From the NCBI RefSeq assembly GCF_036850765.1, contig NC_089490.1, forward strand, positions 293,428,982-293,492,981: a DNA stretch of 64,000 bases. Reading direction: 5' to 3'. Positions 8,677 to 20,560 of the stretch are shown here, one piece after another. Position 1 is the first letter of the stretch. Every line of letters starts with the position of its first letter. Origin of the DNA: Saccopteryx bilineata (lineage: Eukaryota > Chordata > Mammalia > Chiroptera > Emballonuridae). Made by a program: the position numbers and the translations under genes. The notes under the pieces were generated by a model. That model was not told the origin of the DNA. It saw only the letters and a program-made list of their open reading frames with translations, and ran no database searches.

Positions 8677-11600
8677 AGTTTTTGCTTTCTTAAGGAAAAA
8701 TAAAAGCATATATAGATTTAAAAGTGTAATTAAGAAGAATGTTATGATTAAGAGGAGTTCTCACTGTAATGTGATAGAGGTAGACAAAAAATATTTCATA
8801 GAGGCAACATGCTTCCTGGAGTGTGCATACTTTCAGTTAAACATTGTCCTAGCATGACAGTTTAAAAATCTTGATTCAAACTCATAATCTTTAAATATTG
8901 TTGATAATTTATTTAGTATGAGTATGAATAAATAGACTTCAAATTAATAAAGTACTATAACACTTATTTTATAAATAATTAAGACAATCAAATGTACTAT
9001 AATATTTTGGCTTATGCATAAGGTACTTCCAGTCATTTTACATTTTACATGATTAATCAATGGAAAGCATGAGTCAGACAACACTCATACTCATTTAAGT
9101 TAGGTAATATATATATTCCAAGTTTTGTTCTAGGGGTAGGCTTGAAACTTTGCTTTTGTGATTTTTTTTTGTTTTGTTTTGTAATTATAATTTGACTTAC
9201 TACATTAAGGAATTGTTTGCAACTTCATTGTAGTTACTGTTTCAATTTTCTTCCTAGTTTTCTTAGAAAACTTAGTGAAGGTTTAAATTTAAATAATAAA
9301 ATACACCATTTACTCTTAGTAGGCATATTTGGGGATTAAAGATGTTCATTGGCTCCTCTTTTCTCTTAGCAGCTGGTTTAAGAATCAAGTTCAGCTTGAT
9401 TTTGCAGCTTCAATCAGGCAGATGCATTTGACCAAGAGAAGAGATAAGAGCTAGCAAAAAGTGTTAATTTTCTTAATGACATATTTTGTTTAGGTGAGAG
9501 TTTGCCTAAATTATAGTTTGTCACCCTAATAAGGAGTTGAGAGCTTAGGGAGCCTTTGTCTTGGTTGCCAAAGAACTTGAGGAAAACAGCTTGGAGACTT
9601 ATTATAGTAATATAGGTGTCAAATTATGGTTGCTGATTATACATAATACAGGTATTGTACTTGAGGAAGAGATCATTGCTGTGATTATCTGCTAAAGCAT
9701 TAACAAGAAAGATTCTCTAGTATATATCCCTTTAAATTTAGCATTAAAATACTTCTTTTATTGTCCATTTCTGTTAGTATCAGTATATAAACTTTAATAT
9801 AAAGTTGCCTTTAAAAAGGCAAGAACTATTTTATATTTCTTATTATAATACTATCCTTTTCTTTAAACTCATTCAAACATTAGAATGAGAGTTTGATGTT
9901 GCTAAACATGGTGTAAAAACCTAGTGATATGTCCTAGAGAAGCAAGTTTCTCATACACAAGTTTCTGTTCTGGATGTGAAAATAATTGTCCCACAAGTAC
10001 TCTTACACTCCTTATATGTAACTACCCTGAACAACCCTGTATTTTTCTGCTTCTGGTTTGACCATTCTTGTGGGGACTTTTGAAATATAATTTATGTGCA
10101 GCCACACTTTATTTTATCTTCACCATTATGAGACGTAAAGGCCAATATCATTTTGAAGGTCATAACTGACAGGTTATTTGAAATATTTTTACAGCCCTGC
10201 AAAAAGAAATATTAATTTGTTGCATCTGTTCACACTGGAAAAATTATCTTTGGAAAACATAACTGTAAAAGCTTTTTGTATAATAAGGACTCATAATTCT
10301 GCTTTCAGGGGTACTGTCTATCATCTCAGTAATATCGTAAGAGTTAGAATGTAAGTGTAATTAACTAAAGGCATAAATTCTCAGCCTCCTATATTCATAG
10401 AATTATGAAATGCTTAAGTCATCTCTTCTACTTTGCTCTCAATTTTATTTTATCTCTCTCTCTCATGAACATCATGTCTTAGCCTTGGTTTCCTAGAAAG
10501 CAGAGCATAAGGAAATTCTTACATGCTCAGTCTTTATTGGATAGAAGTGAAATGAAAGCAAGACTGTGAGAAAGAGGAATAGAAACTAAAATGTGGTGAT
10601 TGCTCAGTTATGAGTCATTTCCGTGAGATGAGACAGTGTGACTGATATCAGATCAGTTCCTTGAAGGAAGAAAGGAAAGATGTTTCTATGCTAGTTATTT
10701 CTTATCTCTTGGCTCTTATTAATCAAAATCTTTGTGCAGCATTAGTCCAGTTGAATTAGTTCACAGGCTACCAGGAAGACATAAATTTCTAGCTGGACCT
10801 GAGTCCCTCTCAGTAGGACCGGATGCTGAAGAAGCTGCAGCTCAGGTCTTGAAGGACATAAGAGTAGCCAATGGCTAATATCCACCCCTGGTTTCATGGC
10901 TACCTGCAGGCACCTTGTGGTATTCAGCGATGAGATGCAGTCACTGCATCCATGGCTTTACAAGCATCTCCTCTAATCTGGAAGCAAAGGAAATGAATGA
11001 GACTCAAGTAATTATGAACAGTGTATTAATTCATTCTGAAGCAGTTTATCCCACATGTGAATTATATACCACCTGTGCACTCCTATGGTACAGATATCTG
11101 TTATTAGCAAATGAGACTGTTACTTTTTTTTTGGAAAAGAACGTACAAGACAATCCTTCAAAGTAGGGTGTCATTTTTAGTATTTTCAAATATAGTCTCT
11201 GATGATACAGGTGATCCCAGGATCAAAATGATATTTATTTTCTATTTTCTTCACTTTTCATTCTAGATTTTACTTACCTTTGGCCAGTACATTGTTTCTC
11301 ACTTGCTTGATGGAGTAATGAGAACTTCCTCCTGTTGAACAGTAATATTGGTGAGAAAAGCTACTTCTACTACTCAGCTTTCAAACCTTTAACTGTTTTA
11401 AAACCAGGACTATGTTTATTTTTTTGCTCTGTGTTATCATATAGTTAATAAAGACTTGACTATTGTAATTTTCCACAAAACAATATGTTGATCCTTTATG
11501 TTAAGGATATCATGCTAATTAGACGAGAGAAGCAGAAAGTGGAATGCACTCTGACCTAATTAGACACAGGCAAACTGAAGGGTGAGAGATAAGCCTTTCA

Positions 11601-12382
11601 AAGGGTCATTGATTGGCTGTGTAGGTGATCCTTATGTGGGTATACTGGTCTATGACATCACAAAGAATTGTCCTAACTTGATACTTTGTTATATTTTGTG
11701 CTTCCAGCCACTAGAACACAAGTTATGGCCTTTAGTGAGCCAGGTAGGTTTTGGAGCTTTCATAGGTATTGCTCTGGTGTTTATATTGTGTTTTAGAAGG
11801 TTGTTTGTTTTGATTAAAACATAGATTAAGAGAGGGTTCTGCATCATACTAAAGCCTACCATTTGGGCATTGAGTTTAGCATATCTAATGGTGTTAGATG
11901 TCTCTGAGGTAAATAATAAAGCTAGGTGGAGTTATAAAGGATTCCCTACCAGAAGTTGTACAGATGGAGGTGGTAAAGACTCAGGCCTGGTTAAAAGTTT
12001 GGTATGGTCTGTTCTTGCTATGAAAAATGGTCTGCTATCTCAATAAAGTGCCCCTTTTTCTTCATGGGCTTCCCTTGAAGAGCACTGATGATGGGAAATA
12101 TTGCTAGCAGGCAGACATTCAGCAACACATTGGATCATCCAATGGATATGGAAAGAAAGATGGTCAGAGGTATAGAAATGCTTAAATCCTGTGCTATAAT
12201 TGAAAATTTGGCCTAAAAGTCAAGGATCTGAAAAGAATAATGCTGGAGTTTAGGGCTAAGGAATTCTAAGAAAACTACATATGACTTATTTAATAATGGC
12301 CAAATTGGAGACTATGAAAAAAAGTAAGTCAGGCTTTTTCTACCTAAGATTAAAAAGAAAACCATAGAAATAAGTGGCTATA
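8677..12382. other. AT-rich intergenic sequence, no gene recognised
   Basis: No open frame with family features and no young repeat is visible. The part at about 10470-10900 reads like a very old interspersed repeat but I cannot name it. Short frames at 10915-11166 and 11582-11824 lack recognisable domains and have AT-rich codon use like the surrounding DNA. Confidence 0.6.
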
Positions 12383-12926
12383 CAGCTAGTGCTCAACTTA
12401 TGACCACGATTGGTTCCTACAGACTTGTCATAACACGATTTGGTCGTAAATTGAGTAGGCTATATGTACAGTACTGTGAAATGATATAAAAATCTTTAAG
12501 TCATATTTTATCATAATTTTCTTTCATTGTTGTTATATATCATAATTTTCTTTGTTCATTTTATGCCATTTGTATCATCTCTACACCATTTTGTTTTTTA
12601 GTTTTACATCCGTCAGGTTTAAGTAAGACACTGCATTACCAGTACAACTGGTTTAATATTTGCAAAGACAATTTCCTCTTGGTAGACATCTTGGGAGGGG
12701 TTTGATGAAAAATATCCAAGACACAAAACACAAATTGCTATACCGAGTCTTGGATAACAGTTGAAATGGTGCACACAGAGATGGTAGTGCTGCAGGAAGC
12801 TGGTCCGCACTGTCGCCCAGCTGGGCAATGCTTGTGCTGCCAGACGTGGAGCAGTCGTGGCTAGCAATTGTGGTCATAAAGTCGAATGGTCATAAGTTGC
12901 ATAGGTTGTAAGTTGATCAATATTTG
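12383..12926. mobile_element. Tc1/mariner-superfamily (Tigger-like) non-autonomous element
   Basis: A 544-bp element with terminal inverted repeats that match at about 17 of 23 positions (left end CAGCTAGTGCTCAACTTATG, right end the complement of CAAATATTGATCAACTTACA) and with TA on both sides (12381-12382 and 12927-12928). The right half also has internal copies of GGTCATAA and TAAGTTG. No transposase is recognisable; open frames on the minus strand at 12619-12877 are not convincing. The family name is from pattern only. Confidence 0.75.
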
Positions 12927-15329
12927 TACTTAATAGTTCAAGCAATCAACATCATAGTAGAGGCAGATAGAATCTTCCATTCTACACAATTCTGAGTATT
13001 GAATTTACTCAGGATATAGATTTGGGCTCTCCTATATTTAGTTCACACTTTTTTTTCATGGACCTGAGTAAAATGCACCCACAACTAAAATACCATTTTT
13101 ACACTGAAGTTATCCCAATTCGGCACTTAGAATCATTGATAAGGAGGCAGGACTTGCTTAAAACATAGAGATGGAGCAGCCAGGATGTGGGGCTATCATA
13201 AAAGAATATAAACCTGAAGTTCAGTCAAGAGTTTTGAGTATTTTTAAAAGGAAGAAGGATTTAATTGTGTTAAATGTTGTTTCTAGATCCAATAAAATTA
13301 GATATTAAATCTTAGCAGAACAATGCCATTGGAATGTTAAAAGCAAAATATAGACGGAAATTCATAGATGAGGGAGTAATTATGAAGACATTAAAATCTA
13401 AAAATGTTCACAGTTTTCCATTGTCTAGTAAATTTTTATTATATTTTGCACCTTGACACCGAGCATAGTTTTGCCATATGTTAATGAATGCTAATCCACT
13501 TTATTTTTGTTTTACTAAGACTGCTTATTCTTTCAGCTTCTCCCTCTTTCTTCACTTTCTTTTAATTTAAAAAACAGAAATGAAAACATTATGTTCCTTG
13601 GTTCATTGCTGTTTTCATACTCTACCAATCTCTGCATTTTCTTATCCAATTGTCATTAGAGATGCACTGACTTATAAAAAAAATGAACAAGTAGTCCTTA
13701 TTGAGATAGTTTGTCTATCATCTTACATGTATTATGCCATTTTATCTACATGCAATTGTATGGGCATATAAATTATTTTTACTGTCATTTTACAGATGGA
13801 TCATCTGAAACTCAAAATTACAAAATACGTAAGGGGTTTCAAACCCGTTCATTCTGAATCATTAGTTGTTTTTGATCACAACTCTCTATTAAATTCTCAT
13901 CAATCATCTCTAGTACCTTGCCATTGAAAGCCCTCATACCTTCCAGTTTCCCATGAATTAGCTGTTGCAAAATGTCATCACTGTGCGGTAATACTTATGT
14001 TACTGCTATCCTCATTCCTCAGCTCCTAAACTTACCTTACACTTAACTGGAATTCTCTAGTTTAGAAGACACAAGATTTGTGGATATGCTCTTTGTCAAT
14101 TACATTGTAATTTTTTATTTAAAAACTTGATTACATACTTCCTATTCCTTAGTTCCAAAGGATGGGCACTCTTTTCTTTTGAGAATTAAATCATCTGTCA
14201 CAGCATTGGATTCTATCTTCTCTTGTTTGATTCACTACTGAACTGTTTTGAACTTTACCCTTCTACAATTCTAGTGCCCTTACCAGTCACTTTTTTTCTC
14301 TGTAGATAGAAACCTACTTCAGTATTTCGTACAGTGAATAAGTTAACAACAACAAAATATTCTCAAACGTTGTACCCCAGTGAGTACTGCACTACATATT
14401 TATTTATTAGTATTTGTCATATAATAACAATCTCTGTATTCTGCCTTTTTTTATTCAAATGTTACTAAGGCTCTTCAACCTTGTGCATCTATCTTTCAGA
14501 TAGCTTTAAACAATGTGTCAATAATTGCCAAATATAATGAAAACTTTACATTTATTTTATCTGATATTCACTGTATCTGTTATTATTAATAAATTTTACT
14601 TTTTTATACTTTTCCTTCTAATGAATTTTTGTCATGGTTCACCAGGTATTACTAGGAACTGTCCTATTCTATTTGTTTTATAAGTTCTATATTTCTGTTA
14701 AACTTAAAAAATATTGATTTTTATCTTGCAACATTAGAGTTGATTAACTATAGGATAGTCACAAAATGAAATAATACATGGAGCAAGAATGAGTTACCCA
14801 AAATTTTATAAACCATAGATGAATCTCTCAAAAATAATGTTGACTGTATGAATAAAGACACAACAAATTTTCACAGTATATAATTCCTTGTTTTTATCTG
14901 AGTGTCAAGTATATGGAAATATTTATTTGTGAATAAGCTGTGTGTGTGTGTGTGTGTATGCCTTACTTTGAGCAATCTCTTATATACCCTTAGTGTTTAT
15001 TATTAGCCCAGAAATTTCTCCAGACCTCCATACCTGTTATCATACTGATGTCCATATCCATATGCTTTGCTTACTGCCCACCGCATGTTATCACCAGTAT
15101 ATCATAAAATATGTTCAATATCATTCATTATTTGCAAAATTAAACTTATTTCCCTCAAAACCAGCTTTACTCTCCAATTGTCATCAACAAGTTACACTGG
15201 TCTTCATTACCCTTGATCATTATATATTAATAAAACATCTTATTAACCATCACAAATATTATTGTTCTAATTCAGAACCTTGACTCTTGCATTAAATGTG
15301 TCATGGAGTTCATAAGTAGTATCCTGGGC
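12927..15329. other. AT-rich intergenic sequence with old repeat remnants
   Basis: Contains a possible MIR remnant (listed separately), a short GT microsatellite at about 14939-14957, and otherwise unique AT-rich sequence. Frames at 13580-13771 and 14993-15283 show no domain and I do not treat them as genes. Confidence 0.5.
13695..13850 (+). repeat. Possible MIR SINE remnant
   Basis: The segment ending with CATTTTACAGATGGATCATC followed by TGAAACTCA resembles the core of the mammalian-wide interspersed repeat, where ATTTTACAGATGAGGAAACTGA is typical. Upstream ACATGTATTATGCCATTTTA fits the same element. Strongly diverged. Confidence 0.45.
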
Positions 15330-16372
15330 TTCTATTTCACATTCAGTCTTCCAGACTAAATTCAAGTCATGTTTCTAAAACTAAATGTTCATTTCTGTCA
15401 TCCATTATTAAAATGCTTTCAAATATTTTAGTATAAAAGCTAAATTTCTTAACAAAACTGAAAATAACTCTTAGTTTTATTACTTTTTAAAAATTTTATT
15501 TAGAAATGTAACTTTAACATGGTGACATTGATCAATAAGAGTACATAGGTTTCAGGTAAACATTTCTATACCATTTGAACTGTTGATTATGTTGTATACC
15601 CATCACCCAAAGTCAAATCATTTTCTGTCACTTTATATTTTTCCCTCTTTACACCCTTCTTCTGTCCTCCTCCCCCAAGTTCCCATTACCCTGATAATCA
15701 CTTTAATTTTATCTATGTCCATGAGTCTCAGTTTTATATCCGACCTATGTGTGAAATCATAGTTCTTACCTTTATCTGACTTACTTATTTCACTTAGTAT
15801 AATGTTCTCAATGTCCATCCATGTTGTTGTAAATGTCACTATAAACCTCATACATATCAAGTTCTTTTCTCTGACCCCTAATAGTCCATGCCTCCATATG
15901 TTTATTTATAGTACCCTTCTGCTTAAAACAGTGTTCCTATCACAAGTATACTTCTCATCATCATTTAAGTGCATAGGTGCATACTATATTTTCTCTTACA
16001 TAAAGTTTCTATTTATATGCCTCAGGAATAAATGATCCTTTCTTACACATCCTCACTACCTCTATATTCATGGAAACAAATAATTTAATGCACAATAAAT
16101 TAAATAGAAAGCTCTTAGCTGTTAGTAATATTATTCCTAACACCTAGTAGGTGGTTCTATATCATTATTTTTTTCTTATTTTATCTTAGTTATTGTGTCT
16201 ACTGTCAATCTCAATTACAGACTCTCCATTAAATGTTCTTCAATTCATACATTAGCATATATGCAAGTTAGAACATTTCTGTTCTGTCTTTTGTTGTGCA
16301 TCTCACTCCTAGCCTGACACACAGTATACATCCAAAATATTTGTTAAGAAATAAATTAATTAATTAATAAAA
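15330..16372 (+). repeat. Ancient L2 LINE 3' region, split by an L1 fragment
   Basis: Two parts in the same order as the L2 consensus: about 15330-15480 (ATTATTAAAATGCTTTCAAA region) and about 15930-16372, which ends with ACACACAGTATACATCCAAA then ATATTTGTTAAGAAATAAAT, like the L2 3' terminus. The intervening 15483-15905 is an L1 piece in the opposite orientation. Highly diverged, so limits are approximate. Confidence 0.5.
15483..15905 (-). mobile_element. 5'-truncated L1, 3' end fragment
   Basis: Reverse-oriented end of an L1: the minus strand encodes TTTWMDIENIILSEISKSDK (near 15780-15830), the characteristic end of ORF2, followed by an A-rich 3' UTR and a short A-tail seen as T/A-rich sequence near 15485. 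Target duplications are not clear. Confidence 0.75.
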
Positions 16373-16426
16373 GTAAGTCCACATTAACCATGTGACTTTA
16401 GCTGCCATCAAAAAACTGATATGTTC

Positions 16427-16801
16427 TCCCTGGCTGGTTGGCTCAGTGGTAGAGCATCGGCCTGGCGTGCGGGGGACCCAAGTTCCATTCCCGGCCAGGG
16501 TACATAGGAGAAGTGCCCATTTGCTTCTCCACCCCCACCTCCTTCCTCTCTGTCTCTCTCTTCCCCTCCCGCAGCCGGGCTCCATTGGAGCAGAGATGGC
16601 CCGGGCGCTGGGGATGGCTCCTTGGCCTCTGCCCCAGGCGCTAGAGTGGCTCTGGTCGCGGCAGAGTGATGCCCCGGAGGGGCAGAGCATCGCCCCTGGT
16701 GGGCATGCCGGGTGGATCCCGGTCGGGCGCATGCGGGAGTCTGTCTGACTGTCTCTCCCCGTTTCCAGCTTCAGAAAAATATAAAACAAACAAACAAACA
16801 A
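16427..16801 (+). mobile_element. tRNA-derived bat SINE (long type)
   Basis: Full-length copy beginning CCCTGGCTGGTTGGCTCAGT. Box A lies near 16436-16446 and the box B region near 16480-16490. The tail after CAGCTTCAGAAAAATA is an (AAAC)n repeat. Flanking duplications read AAAACTGATATGTTCT (16412-16427) and AAAACCTGATATGTTCT (16801-16817). Confidence 0.95.
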
Positions 16802-17189
16802 AAACCTGATATGTTCTACAGGAATATCCAGAACATTTTTTTCATTCCAAAACATTTTTTCAGTATATGATAGCTTGGATATTAACATAGTAATATATTC
16901 ATTTGTTAGTGACTTTATATGTTTTCATTAATATCTCATTAATATCAACATATCAATATAGAACGTTCTTTGTCCTAAGTACTAAAAATACCTTCACTGA
17001 CTCAAGACAGATCCTCTTAAAATGTACTTTCTTACTTCTTACATTAAGCTCTATAATGCTGTCTTGCTTGAAATAAAGTTCTGTGGATTGATGATGATAA
17101 GGTCATTTTGTCTTAACTAACTTAACTGTATCATGTATCATTAATACTTCCAAATACATAAAAAATTGAAGAATAATTGCAAATAATTA

Positions 17190-17630
17190 AAATATAATTA
17201 CCTACTTCTGAGTATTTATCTGAAGAAAATAAAAATACTAACTTAAAAAAATATATAAGCATACCCATGTTTCATTGCAATATTATTTGCAATAACCAAG
17301 ATATGGTAACAATGTAAGTGTCCATTGATGTGTAAATGAATGAGAAAATTATAATATACATATAAAATAAAGTATTATTCATCAATAAAAAAATGAGATC
17401 TTGCCATTTGTGACAGCATGAATGGACCTTGAGGGAATTGTTCTAAGTGAAATAAGTCAGAAAAAGATAAGACAATGTATGTATGTATGTATGTGGAATC
17501 TAAAACAAAAACAAAACAAAAACATACTCATAGAATAGATATGGAGAATAGACCGGTGTTCATAGAAGCGGAGTTTGAGATAAATGGGTGTAAAGGGTCA
17601 AAAGGTAAAAAAAACAAATTAACTTTTAAA
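17190..17630 (+). mobile_element. 5'-truncated old L1, 3' end
   Basis: Sense-oriented L1 ORF2 end and 3' UTR. Recognisable pieces include CAATATTATTTGCAATAACC, AAGTGTCCATTGATGTGTAA, CATGAATGGACCTTGAGGGA and AGTGAAATAAGTCAG, then a purine-rich UTR. A (GTAT)n run interrupts it at 17476-17493. Many substitutions. Confidence 0.8.
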
Positions 17631-18507
17631 AATTGAAGAAAATTAGAGAAAACATTATCAGTTAACCAACAAGGAAACAAACAAATGAAAACAAAACACT
17701 TTAAAGTATATCACCTCTGTACAAAACATAGAAAAGAAAAAGAATTGCTAGCATTCTATACAATTGATAGTAACATTCATGTGTAACATAGCATGGACCA
17801 TTGTCCAAGTGAGGTGTGACAGCATTCAACAGAAACTTTTCTTACTCTTACCACTTCATAGATGTTATGTTACTCATGATCACTATTCTATTGAAGCAAG
17901 CCATTGCCAATACCTGCAAAGGACTCTATATCTTTCTTGTAGAACACAGGTCAATTCTCTTTGACCAAAAAAAAAAAACATTTTCTCTTCCAAAAAAAAA
18001 AAAAAAAAAAAGCAAGATTAATTTGATTAATATGGCCCAGGTTTTCCTCAATAATTTGGGAACATTATCATCTGTTTTGCTTTTTCTTCTCCTTTTGTTC
18101 TCTTCAGTCTCCCACACTGTGCCATCTGTTGTAAATAAGTGTTTTGGTAACACTAACCATCCGTTACTCATGCATAGCTACCTTTCAAAGACTTCATGCC
18201 TACACCATGAGAATTTCATCTGTATATTGTATTTAATTTGCTTTGCAATTGCATTTAATATGTACTTATTGTTAAATACAGTGGACATTTTTCAGCCCTC
18301 ATCTTCACTGAACTCGGAAATTTATTTTCATATTTATGACATAACATTTTCTAGTTCTACTTCTGTGGATGTCCATATTTCTCAATCTTATGTACTAGAT
18401 TCTCCTTCTCTAACAGCCTCCCTGATGCTGAGGTTGCATCTTTAATCTTGAGATATCTTCTCTCCTAAGAGATTCATACATCCCCATATATTTAAAAATT
18501 ATGATGA
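17631..18507. other. AT-rich sequence with A-runs; no gene
   Basis: Holds two A-runs (17968-17979 and 17992-18011) separated by a pyrimidine segment. A 209-codon frame at 17816-18445 crosses these A-runs and has no recognisable domain or coding bias, so I regard it as chance. Confidence 0.5.
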
Positions 18508-18690
18508 TGGTGATTACAATAACAACTAATATTTGTGAATATGTATAAAATGCTAGACTTATGCTTAATGACTTACATATAACATCTCACTGAATTTCCA
18601 CAATATCTTCTGAAACAAGTGCTAAGAGGTGCCATTATCATTCCTTTCTTGGCAGGTGAAGAAACTGCTGTAAAATTATTTGATTAGGAA
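18508..18690 (+). repeat. MIR SINE remnant
   Basis: Reads AACAACTAATATTTGTGAAT, then ACATATAACATCTCACTGAA, then CATTATCATTCCTTTCTTGG with GGTGAAGAAACTG, matching the order of the MIR core (ATTTATTGAGC, ACTCATTTAATCC, ATTATCCCC and GATGAGGAAACTG). Strong divergence. Confidence 0.6.
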
Positions 18691-18829
18691 AACTAAAAAT
18701 GGTCAAGGAAGGTTACCTGATACCTCTACCGTTATATAAATCCACTTATCACGCATGCTTGCTGTTTAACCTAGAATTCTTTCTTTCCTTACTTGATGTA
18801 TATAGCAGATCGGAGAGCTGCACTTAAAT

Positions 18830-19450
18830 CTTACATGTCCCAAAGTTAACTCAGATATCACTCCATCAAGACTTAACTTCCAAATTCTTCTCTTCATAAA
18901 TGAAATTTACATTCCATTCATACAGTTATCACCCAAGACATCTTGACACCTCTGCCCACATCTCACAAATCACCAAGACTTCTTGATTCTACCTCCACTT
19001 CATTTACTTTCTTTCTACCACTGTCACTTTCCAACTTCTCCCATCTCTGTTTAACTGCTGAAATGACCCTTAACTGGTTAAACTGAATTTCATTTTTTTC
19101 TTTTAATTTAATTGCAATTCACATGACAAAAGAAACAATGTACACAAACAAAAACTCATCCTGTTATTGCATGTAAAATATTTCCACAGTTTCTCTTTTC
19201 TGTTAAAAGAAATCCAAAATAAGAAAATTTTTAAGCATTTTTCTTGACATATTATTCCTTTCTGTTCTTTTAAGTTCATTCCATAACATTGTTTTTGTCT
19301 CACCTTATATTGTATTCATGTTGAACTTTCATTTTCAGGGATTCTCTAAACACCTCAGGTTTACAAACTGGAACTTCTTCCATCTATTAAGATTTCTCTC
19401 TGTTCACTTTCAAATGTACCCAACTCTATGTATGTGATTCTTCCTTATGG
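18830..19450 (+). repeat. Ancient L2 LINE fragment
   Basis: The order of motifs fits the L2 3' half in sense orientation: a CTTGATTCTACCTCCACTTC segment, a polypyrimidine TCCCATCTCTGT segment, an AAAAGAAATCCAAAATAAG segment and a TTTCAGGGATTCTCTAAAC segment. Many gaps; limits approximate. Confidence 0.45.
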
Positions 19451-19586
19451 TATAGTTGCCTTTCATATTTTGGCTCTGCTTAGAACAGAATAGAGAACTC
19501 ATCAAGTGTTCAAGACCTAAACTTCTTTCAGTCTGATCCTAGAAAATGGAAGTTTGAGTGTTTTGCATGCATATTGAAAGGAATGA

Positions 19587-19960
19587 GGTCCTGGCCCCTT
19601 GGCTTCATGGTAGAGTGTCTGACAACATGTGGATATCTCTGATTTGATTCCCGGTCAGGGCACACAGGAGAGGTGACCATCTTTTTCCACCTTTCCTCCT
19701 CTCCTTTCTCTTTCTCTCTATCTTTCTCTTCTCTTCCCACAGCCTTGGGTCAGTTGGAGTAAGTTGGCCCTGGGTGCTGAGGATGACTTCATGGTCTAAC
19801 CTCAGGTGCTAAAATAATTTGGTTGCCAAGCAACAGGGTAATGGCCCCAGACGGGCAGAGCATCTCCTCAAAGGGAGCTTGCTGAGTGGATCCCAGTCAG
19901 GTGCATGTAGGAGTCTGTCTCTCTGCCTCTTCACTTCTCACTTAAGGAAAAAAAAAAGAG
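19587..19960 (+). mobile_element. tRNA-derived bat SINE (long type), diverged
   Basis: Begins GGTCCTGGCCCCTTGGCTTC, with a decayed box A, a TTTGATTCCCGGTCAGGGCA box B region, a long CT tract (about 19680-19740) and the body motifs GTTGGCCCTGGGTGCTGAGG and GGGCAGAGCATC. It ends in an A-run near 19950-19960. Older subfamily, like the copies at 22906 and 43229. Confidence 0.88.
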
Positions 19961-20205
19961 AAAGTAGTGGGAAATACATAACTATGCCTAAGGTAAACAA
20001 GAATAACTTACAAGAAAGAAGATTGGCTAAACTTGATCTGCTCAGTTCTCTGTACATAGAGAATATTTTCTCTTGAACATTTGTGTTCTGATGCTGTAAT
20101 GATGCATTTCCCTTTGTCCTCTTCTTCTTCTATCTCCTCTTCTCTTTTACTGTATTTTTCTTATTATTTTTCATTTGTTAATTTCTTTTAAAAATTATGA
20201 CATTT

Positions 20206-20548
20206 CCGGGGGACCCGGGTTCGATTCCCGGCCAGGACACATAGGAGAAGCGCCCATTTGCTTCTCCACCCCCGCTCCTTCCTCTCTGTCTCTCTTCCCC
20301 TCCTGCAGCCAACGCTCCATTGGAGCAAAGATGGCCCGGGCGCTGGGGATGGCTCCTTGGCCTCTGCCCCAGGCACTAGAGTGGCTCTGGTCACGGCAGA
20401 GCTACGCCCCAGAGGGGCAGAGCATCGCCCCCTGGTGGGCAGAGCATCGCCCCTGGTGGGCATGCCGGGTGGATCCCGGTGGGGGGCATGCGGGAGTCTG
20501 TCTGACTGTCTCTCCCCATTTCCAGCTTCAGAAAAATACAAAAAAAAA
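20206..20548 (+). mobile_element. 5'-truncated tRNA-derived SINE lacking box A
   Basis: Starts inside the tRNA head at CCGGGGGACCCGGGTTCGAT, just upstream of box B, so box A is absent. The body is otherwise near-consensus and carries two copies of the GAGCATCGCCCC-CTGGTGGGC unit. Direct repeats AAAATTATGACATTT flank it on the left (20191-20205) and on the right (ending 20560), which shows that the truncation happened at insertion. Confidence 0.93.
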
Positions 20549-20560
20549 ATTATGACATTT

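Noticed and set aside
16364..16888. 174-codon minus-strand frame and similar long frames at 8083-8522, 20175-20610, 38189-38630, 40215-40634 and 58808-59323
   Set aside because: All coincide with the GC-rich body of long-type SINEs and are shared by every copy; they are not genes.
17816..18445. 209-codon plus-strand frame
   Set aside because: It crosses two long A-runs coding for polylysine, has no domain and no conserved feature, and overlaps unstructured AT-rich DNA.
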